Positions 5,528-5,624 of a stretch of DNA of 5,624 nt are shown here, in pieces. The notes beneath the pieces are model-generated. The model saw only the letters and a list, made by a program, of their open reading frames with translations, was not told the DNA's origin and did no database searches. The translations under genes were made by a program, and so were the position numbers. Origin of the DNA: Firmicutes bacterium UBA6226 (GTDB lineage Bacteria > Bacillota_A > Clostridia > Peptostreptococcales > Acidaminobacteraceae); the NCBI GenBank assembly GCA_002441045.1, contig DJWQ01000080.1, forward strand, positions 1-5,624. The letters are read 5' to 3'. Every line of letters starts with the position of its first letter. The first letter of the stretch is position 1.

Positions 5528-5580
5528 AATCTGCTGCCATAAGGCCCGGTTATTACTTGTAAAGTAACACCTGATCTGAA
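5511..5580 (-). ncRNA. NiCo (czcD) riboswitch aptamer
   Basis: This is a metal-sensing RNA element in the leader of the CDF exporter. Read on the minus strand it has CAG-ATCAGG, a hairpin GTTACTT-TAC-AAGTAAT, then ACCGGGCC-TTAT-GGCAGCAG. A short hairpin CAG-ATTAAC-CTG follows, and CTGTGGGACTG closes the element. The blocks CAGG, CCGGGC, GGCAGCAG and CTGTGGGAC occur in the order and spacing I recall for the four-way-junction NiCo riboswitch, including the crystallised Erysipelotrichaceae example. That family is known upstream of czcD-type CDF genes and binds Co(II) and Ni(II) cooperatively; later work argued that Fe(II) is also a ligand. The P1 closing helix looks very short here (CAG/CTG). 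The identification comes from remembered consensus and context, not from a covariance-model search. Confidence 0.88.
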
Positions 5581-5584
5581 TTTT

Positions 5585-5613
5585 AGTATAGCTCAATGTT
5601 AATTTATAGTCAA
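5585..5613 (-). promoter_or_regulatory. Sigma-A-type promoter of the riboswitch-CDF transcript
   Basis: TTGACT (5608-5613) and TATACT (5585-5590) are near-consensus elements with a 17-base spacer. The predicted start is about 5577-5578, so the RNA would begin at the first bases of the riboswitch aptamer. The promoter looks strong and constitutive, which suits control by transcription attenuation and not by initiation. Confidence 0.88.
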
Positions 5614-5624
5614 GTAACGACTTG

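Noticed and set aside
5477..5580. yybP-ykoY (manganese) or other metal riboswitch instead of NiCo
   Set aside because: The conserved GGGGAGUA-type block of the Mn riboswitch is absent, whereas the NiCo blocks are present in order before a CDF gene.

Overview
The window is AT-rich (GC by eye in the high thirties percent), with strong AGGAGG-type ribosome binding sites, TTGACT/TATACT-type promoters, intrinsic terminators with T-runs, a Gram-positive-style lipoprotein and a czcD/NiCo-type riboswitch. This points to a low-GC Bacillota, most likely a Clostridia-like anaerobe; I cannot name the genus. Every gene lies on the minus strand, so transcription runs from position 5624 towards 1.

Layout in the direction of transcription:
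(1) 5624-4480: a sigma-A promoter, a NiCo (czcD) riboswitch with an overlapping terminator, and a cation diffusion facilitator metal exporter.
(2) 4440-2840: a probably monocistronic gene for a secreted lipoprotein with a right-handed beta-helix of the Cthe_2159 carbohydrate-binding type, ending in a strong terminator.
(3) 2802-1731: a gene for a soluble GAF-GGDEF diguanylate cyclase, with an inverted repeat in its leader and a terminator that overlaps its stop codon.
(4) 1696-1: an arsenic-resistance operon arsR-acr3-arsC, with a well-placed promoter and a perfect palindromic operator. The arsC gene runs off the left edge.

How the genes work together: the ars operon is a complete detoxification set. 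ArsR senses arsenite, ArsC reduces arsenate, and Acr3 exports arsenite. The metal exporter at the other end is controlled separately by RNA that senses Ni/Co (and possibly Fe). The two genes between them suggest a cell-surface/c-di-GMP theme: one makes a candidate polysaccharide-binding surface protein and the other a c-di-GMP synthase. A terminator separates them, so any link is inference only. Two starts were revised from the longest open frames: arsR starts at TTG 1633 and the metal exporter at ATG 5400, in both cases because the ribosome binding site lies inside the longer frame. No mobile element, CRISPR array, tRNA or rRNA was seen. The strongest non-coding signal is the riboswitch at about 5477-5580.
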